64,000 bases of DNA from Stackebrandtia albiflava. Lineage in GTDB: Bacteria > Actinomycetota > Actinomycetes > Mycobacteriales > Micromonosporaceae. The translations under genes were made by a program, and so were the position numbers. The stretch is from NCBI RefSeq assembly GCF_007994225.1, contig NZ_VLLL01000009.1:1-64000 (forward strand), given 5' to 3'. This document shows, one piece after another, positions 59,496 to 64,000 of the stretch. Position 1 is the stretch's first letter. The number at the start of each line of letters is the position of its first letter. The notes beneath the pieces were generated by a model. It worked only from the letters and a program-made list of their open reading frames with translations. It made no database searches and was not told where the DNA came from.

Positions 59496-62036
59496 ATGAG
59501 CGTTGCCCCCTCGCCTGCTCGCCGCCGATGGCGTTCGGCCGCCCGCTGGAGCCTGGTAGTCGTCTGTGTACTGGTCACTACCGCCTCGGTACTGGTGGGG
59601 TGGACCGCCCGGCGGTCACATCCCCAGTTCGACGGCGTGATCGAGCTTCCCGGCCTCTCCGGCGGCGTCGAGGTGCTTCGGGACGAATGGGGCGTGCCGC
59701 AGATCTACGCGGACTCCGCCGAGGACCTGTTCATGGCGCAGGGTTTCGTCCACGCGCAGGACCGGTTCTTCGAGATGGACTTCCGCCGCCACGTGACCTC
59801 GGGCAGGCTCGCGGAGATGTTCGGCGAGAGCCAGGTCGCGACCGACGCGACCATCCGCACCATGGGGTGGCGGCGGGTCGCCGAGGCGGAGTGGGTGGAG
59901 CTGGACGAGAAGACCCGGGCCTACTTCACCGCCTACGCCGAGGGCGTCAACGCCTACCTCGCCGGGAAGTCACCCGACGACGTCAGTCTGGAGTACACGC
60001 TGCTGGCGTTGACCGGTCTCGACTACGAGATCGAGGAGTGGACACCGGTCGACGGCCTCACCTGGTTGAAGGCGATGGCGTGGGACCTCAAGGGCAACTA
60101 CTCGGCCGAACTCGACCGGGCGAGGCTGGCCGCGGCCGGGTTCACGCCGGAACAGATCGGGCAACTGTGGCCGCCGTATCCCGAGCAGGAGCACCTGCCG
60201 ATCGTCACCCAGGGCACCGTCGTGGACGGCGAGTTCACCGAGGCCGCGCCCGACACCGACGACCCGGCGGAGAGCTGGCCGATCCCCCGCTCGGCCGCGG
60301 ACGCGCTCGACCGGACGCTGCGCGTCACCGAGACCCTGAGCGGCGTCGTGGGATCCGACCGCGCCGACGGGATCGGCTCCAACTCGTGGGTGGTCTCCGG
60401 CGACCTCACCGACACCGGGATGCCGCTGTTGGCGAACGACCCGCACCTCGGCGCCGCGATGCCCTCCGTGTGGTACCAGGTGGGTCTTCACTGCCGCACC
60501 GTCAATCAGGAGTGCCCGTTCACGGTGACCGGGTTCGGGTTCTCGGGCGTTCCCGGGATCATGATCGGCCACAACGGCGACATCGCCTGGGGTTTCACCA
60601 ATCTGGGCCCCGACGTCACCGACTTCTACGTGGAACGGCTCGACGGCGACCGGTACCTGGTCGGCGACGAGTGGCGCGACATGGAGGTCCGTGACGAGGT
60701 CATCGAGGTCGCGGGCGGTGAACCGGTGACGATACGGGTCCGCTCCACCGGGCACGGACCGTTGATGTCCGACCGGGACGAGGCGATGGCGGCGACGGCG
60801 GCGGGTTCGCCGTCGGCGTCCGAAGACGGCGAGTACGGCCTGGCACTGCGGTGGACGGCGTTGGATCCGGGCAACACCGCCGACGCGATCTTCGCCCTCA
60901 ACCGGGCGACCGACTTCGAGGAGTTCCGGGCGGCGGCGGAGTTGTTCGCCGTGCCCGCGCAGAACCTCGTGTACGCCGACACCGAGGGCAACATCGGCTA
61001 CCAGGCGCCCGGGCGCATCCCGATCCGCGGCGCCGGGGACGGAACCCTCCCCGCGCCCGGCTGGGATCCCGACTACGACTGGCAGGGTTTCATCGCGTTC
61101 GAGGAACTGCCCACCGTCTACAACCCGCCCGAGGGTTTCGTCGTCACCGCCAACAACGCCGTCATCGGGGAGCAGTATCCGCACCTGCTCACGAAGGACT
61201 GGGCATACGGCTATCGCAGCCAACGCATCCGCGACATGATCTCGGGGACCGCCGGTCCGGTGACCGCGGACGACATCCGGCGGATGCAGCTCGACTCCGC
61301 CAACGAGGGCGCGGTGCCGGTCCTGGCGGCGCTGCGGGAACTCCCCGACCTGCCGGCGCAGACCCGCATCCTCACGGACTGGGACCTACAGCAGGGCGCG
61401 GACTCGGCGCCGGCCGCGCTGTACAACGCCGTGTGGCGGCACCTGCTCGCGGTCACGTTCGACGAGCTTCCCGAGGGGAGTGAACCCGGCGGCGGGGAAC
61501 GCTGGGCGCAGGTGGTGGCCACACTGTTGGCCGAACCCGGCTCGCCGTGGTGGGACGACCGGGCGACCGGCGAGGTCGAGGGCCGCGACGAGATGCTGCG
61601 CATCGCGGTGGACGCGGCCGTCGCCGAGCTCACCGAGTCGCAGGGCGAGGACCCGGCGGCGTGGCGGTGGGGCGACATGCACACCCTCGCCGTCACCCAC
61701 GCGACCCTGGGAACCTCGGGCATCTCGCCGGTGGAGGACGTGTTCAACGCCGACCCGATTCCCGTCTCCGGCGGCGACGGACTGGTGAACGCGACCGGCT
61801 GGGACGCCGCGACCGGTTACGAGGTCGACGCGGTGCCGTCGATGCGGATGATCGTCGACCTGTCCGACTTCGACGCCTCTCAATGGGTGAACCTGACCGG
61901 CAACTCCGGGCACGCCTACCACAAGAACTACGCCGACCAGCTCCCCCTCTGGCAGCGCGGGGCACTGCTGCCGATGCCGTGGAGTCCCGGGTCGGTGGAG
62001 GTCACGGCCCGGTTGTCGCTGGAGCCGGCCGACTGA
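59496..62036 (+). CDS. Penicillin acylase family protein (Ntn hydrolase)
   Basis: An 846-residue precursor. Residues about 15-38 are a hydrophobic N-terminal anchor or signal (SLVVVCVLVTTASVLVGW). The A-chain starts with VEVLRDEWGVPQIYADSAED and LFMAQGFVHAQDRFFEMDFR. Autoprocessing should free Ser295 in GIGSNSWVVSG as the N-terminal nucleophile of the B-chain. Downstream are NDPHLGAAMPSVWYQVGLHC, PGIMIGHNGDIAWGFTN and GNSGHAYHKNYADQLPLW. Substrates in the family include beta-lactams, acyl-homoserine lactones and N-acyl amino acids; the actual one is unknown. Convergent with glnE, 4 bp apart. Confidence 0.92.
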   Translation: MSVAPSPARRRWRSAARWSLVVVCVLVTTASVLVGWTARRSHPQFDGVIELPGLSGGVEVLRDEWGVPQIYADSAEDLFMAQGFVHAQDRFFEMDFRRHVTSGRLAEMFGESQVATDATIRTMGWRRVAEAEWVELDEKTRAYFTAYAEGVNAYLAGKSPDDVSLEYTLLALTGLDYEIEEWTPVDGLTWLKAMAWDLKGNYSAELDRARLAAAGFTPEQIGQLWPPYPEQEHLPIVTQGTVVDGEFTEAAPDTDDPAESWPIPRSAADALDRTLRVTETLSGVVGSDRADGIGSNSWVVSGDLTDTGMPLLANDPHLGAAMPSVWYQVGLHCRTVNQECPFTVTGFGFSGVPGIMIGHNGDIAWGFTNLGPDVTDFYVERLDGDRYLVGDEWRDMEVRDEVIEVAGGEPVTIRVRSTGHGPLMSDRDEAMAATAAGSPSASEDGEYGLALRWTALDPGNTADAIFALNRATDFEEFRAAAELFAVPAQNLVYADTEGNIGYQAPGRIPIRGAGDGTLPAPGWDPDYDWQGFIAFEELPTVYNPPEGFVVTANNAVIGEQYPHLLTKDWAYGYRSQRIRDMISGTAGPVTADDIRRMQLDSANEGAVPVLAALRELPDLPAQTRILTDWDLQQGADSAPAALYNAVWRHLLAVTFDELPEGSEPGGGERWAQVVATLLAEPGSPWWDDRATGEVEGRDEMLRIAVDAAVAELTESQGEDPAAWRWGDMHTLAVTHATLGTSGISPVEDVFNADPIPVSGGDGLVNATGWDAATGYEVDAVPSMRMIVDLSDFDASQWVNLTGNSGHAYHKNYADQLPLWQRGALLPMPWSPGSVEVTARLSLEPAD

Positions 62037-62040
62037 ACCG

Positions 62041-64000
62041 TCACTCGCCGAAGAAGAGCCGTTCCGCGGCGGTGTGCGCGTGCCGCGCGGTCCGGAGGTG
62101 GTGGTCGACGAACTCCCCCGGGTCCTCGTCGGTCAGGCCCCGCACGGCCATCACCGCGGCGAGTTCCCGGCCGTGGCGCGGCAACTGATCGGAGGGCTTG
62201 CCCCGTGCCAGGGTCAACGCGTTGCGGACGCGTGAGGCGCCGAGCCACGCGTCGGTCAACGCCTCGGCGTCGGACTCCGTCACCAGGCCCGCGGCCTCTG
62301 CGGCGGCGACCGCGGCGAGCGTCCCGGTGGTCCGCAGCGCCGGTTCCGCGTAGCCGTGTTGGAGCTGGAGGAGCTGCGCGCCCCATTCGACGTCGGTGAG
62401 CCCGCCCGGGCCGAGTTTCACGTTGCCCTCCCGGTCGGCGCCGCGGGGCAGCCGTTCGGTGTCGATGCGGGCCTTGATGCGGCGCAGCTCGACCAACTGC
62501 TCGGCCGTCAACCCGCCCTCGGGGTAGCGGATGGGATCGGCCAGGGCGACGAACTCACCGGCCAGTGCGGCGTCTCCGGCGGCCGGGCGGGCACGCAGCA
62601 ACGCCTGCGACTCCCACGGCCGCGACCAGCGTTCGTAATAGCGGCGGTAGGCGTCCAGGCTCCGCACCAGCGGCCCCTGCCGTCCCTCGGGGCGTAGGTC
62701 GGCGTCGATGCGCAGGGCGGGCTCGTCCGAGGGTGTGGACAGCAGGTCCCGGGCCAGTTCGACGACGGCGGTGACCGCCGCCGACTCCTCGGAGGTGCCG
62801 CCGCCGTGGACGAAAAGCACGTCGGCGTCGGAGGAGTACGCGCATTCGCGACCGCCGAGCCGGCCCATGCCGATCACCGCCAACGGGACCCGGGTTCCCT
62901 TGACGCGCTGCGCCACCGACAGGGTCACGTGCAGGACCGCGTCGGTCAGGTCGGACAGGGCCACCCCGACCGTCCTGACGTCGCACAGCCCCAACAGGTC
63001 GGCGCAGCCGATGCGCAGCAGTTCCCGCCTGCGGATGGCGCGGACCGCCGCGACCGCCTTCTCCGGTTCGGAGTGGCGGCCCGCCGCGGCGGCCATCCCG
63101 TCCCGCAGGTCCTCGGCGGTGCGCGGCCGCAGGTCGGCGTCGTGGGCGAGGAGCCGCAGCGCGGCGGGGTCCTTCAGCAGCAGGTCGGTGACGAACCGGG
63201 AGGTCGCGAGGATCCGGGCCAGCCGCAGACTGATCGGGCCGCCGTCGCGCAGCAGTCGCAGGTACCACGGTGTCCCGCCCAGCTTCTCCGACACCTTCCG
63301 GTAGGCGAGGAGCCCACGGTCCGGTTCGGGGGCCTCGGCGAACTCGCCCAACAGGACCGGAAGCAGCGTCCGCTGAATCGCGGCGGTCCGCGACACGCCC
63401 GAGATCAGGGCGGAGATGTGCCGCAACGCCCCGTCCGGGTCGGCGAAGCCGAGCGCGACGAGCCTGGTGCGGGCGGCGTCGGGGGTCAGTCGCAGCCCGC
63501 CGCTGGGCACTTCGGCGACCGCCTCCAACAGCGGACGGTAGAACAGTTTCTCGTGCAGTCGGCGGGCGGTGCCGGCGTGGCGGCGCCACTCGGCGAGGAA
63601 ACCGCCCGAGTCGCGGTAGCCCAGGCCCCGGGCGAGCCAGTGCAGGGACTCCACGTCGGCGGGTATGCGGTGGGTGCGGCGGAGCTTCTGGAGTTGCAGA
63701 CGGTGCTCGACGGTGCGCAGGAACCGGTAGGTGTCGGTGAGGGCGTCGCCGTCGGCGCGGGCCAGGTAACCTCCCGCGCTGAGGGCGTCGAGGGCGTCGA
63801 GGGTCCCGGTGACGCGCAGCCGCGCGTCATGGCGGCCGTGGACCAGCTGCATGAGCTGCACCGCGAACTCGATGTCGCGCAGCCCTCCCCTTCCGAGCTT
63901 GATCTCCCGTTCGGCGTCCTCCTTGGGGAGTTCGGCGACGACCCGGCGACGCATGGCGCGGATCTCGTCGACGACCTCGGAGGTGTCGGCGGTCTGCCAG
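62041..64000 (-). CDS. glnE: Bifunctional glutamine synthetase adenylyltransferase/deadenylase, 5'-truncated
   Basis: The C-terminal about 652 residues of GlnE; the frame is open to the window edge, so the start is missing. The visible part begins in the first nucleotidyltransferase domain (AEREIKLGRGGLRDIEFAVQ, LMQLVHGRHDARLRVTGTLD). The linker helical domain follows (HRIPADVESLHWLARGLGYR). The second catalytic domain has GRLGGRECAYSSDADVLFVH with its metal Asp pair, and then GNVKLGPGGLTDVEWGAQLL. It adds and removes AMP on the regulatory Tyr of GlnA (54606). No terminator was identified in the 4-bp gap to the acylase gene. Confidence 0.95.
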   Translation of the reverse strand, partial: WQTADTSEVVDEIRAMRRRVVAELPKEDAEREIKLGRGGLRDIEFAVQLMQLVHGRHDARLRVTGTLDALDALSAGGYLARADGDALTDTYRFLRTVEHRLQLQKLRRTHRIPADVESLHWLARGLGYRDSGGFLAEWRRHAGTARRLHEKLFYRPLLEAVAEVPSGGLRLTPDAARTRLVALGFADPDGALRHISALISGVSRTAAIQRTLLPVLLGEFAEAPEPDRGLLAYRKVSEKLGGTPWYLRLLRDGGPISLRLARILATSRFVTDLLLKDPAALRLLAHDADLRPRTAEDLRDGMAAAAGRHSEPEKAVAAVRAIRRRELLRIGCADLLGLCDVRTVGVALSDLTDAVLHVTLSVAQRVKGTRVPLAVIGMGRLGGRECAYSSDADVLFVHGGGTSEESAAVTAVVELARDLLSTPSDEPALRIDADLRPEGRQGPLVRSLDAYRRYYERWSRPWESQALLRARPAAGDAALAGEFVALADPIRYPEGGLTAEQLVELRRIKARIDTERLPRGADREGNVKLGPGGLTDVEWGAQLLQLQHGYAEPALRTTGTLAAVAAAEAAGLVTESDAEALTDAWLGASRVRNALTLARGKPSDQLPRHGRELAAVMAVRGLTDEDPGEFVDHHLRTARHAHTAAERLFFGE

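Overview
The window comes from a high-GC Gram-positive actinomycete. Nearly every codon ends in G or C, GTG starts are common, many genes overlap as ATGA or GTGA, and several conserved actinobacterial gene orders are present: ahpE-DUF3052-aceE, fasR-fabD-fabH-acpP-fabF-accD, Nif3-zinc ribbon-RNase HI, and lipA-DUF4191-RDD-glnA with glnE further on. A Micromonosporales/Glycomycetales-like organism fits, but the genus cannot be fixed from sequence alone.

1-19 kb is mostly accessory. It holds a secreted lysozyme-like/beta-propeller protein, a Crp-type regulator, a luciferase-like flavin monooxygenase with its MarR regulator and FMN reductase, an alpha/beta hydrolase, a GNAT enzyme and an AlkD-like protein. 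A three-gene YbaB/ESX-like operon lies divergent to a large SARP/NB-ARC/TPR regulator. Then come an IS30-type HTH fused to a GbsR-like regulator, a class C serine hydrolase pair, and a GbsR-controlled ABC exporter operon.

19.4-25.3 kb holds a rifampicin-monooxygenase-like gene preceded by a textbook-looking rifamycin-associated element, tRNA-Val(TAC), the AhpE peroxiredoxin, a DUF3052 protein and pyruvate dehydrogenase E1 (aceE). 25.5-28.6 kb has a small Cys-containing ORF, an aldo/keto reductase and a second YbaB/WXG-like module. 28.7-35 kb is the type II fatty-acid synthase operon with its FasR regulator and the acyl-CoA carboxylase beta chain.

35-43 kb contains adenosine deaminase, a small holin-like membrane protein, a tightly overlapping five-gene operon (XRE regulator, flavoprotein, Nif3-like, zinc-ribbon, RNase HI), an orphan glutamate-type binding lipoprotein, and lipB. 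43-48 kb has an archaeal-type AspRS (AspS2) under a translational T-box riboswitch, then RidA and a beta-hydroxyacid dehydrogenase divergent from a LysR regulator with two palindromic operators between them, then a VOC protein. 48-56 kb has an Asp-rich DxDGD protein, tricorn protease, lipA, DUF4191, RDD and glnA. A visibly lower-GC island at 56.2-59.4 kb carries a HEPN-type Abi protein, an HTH-fused N6-adenine methylase and a half-size HsdS, with no HsdR. The window ends with a penicillin-acylase-family enzyme and the 5'-truncated glnE.

Functional links: lipA and lipB lipoylate dehydrogenase complexes such as the one containing AceE; GlnE adenylylates GlnA; AccD and the Fab proteins form one malonyl-CoA/fatty-acid pathway. 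The most unusual elements are the T-box with two mutually exclusive helices, the RAE in front of the rox-like gene, and the three-gene methylase/HEPN island.
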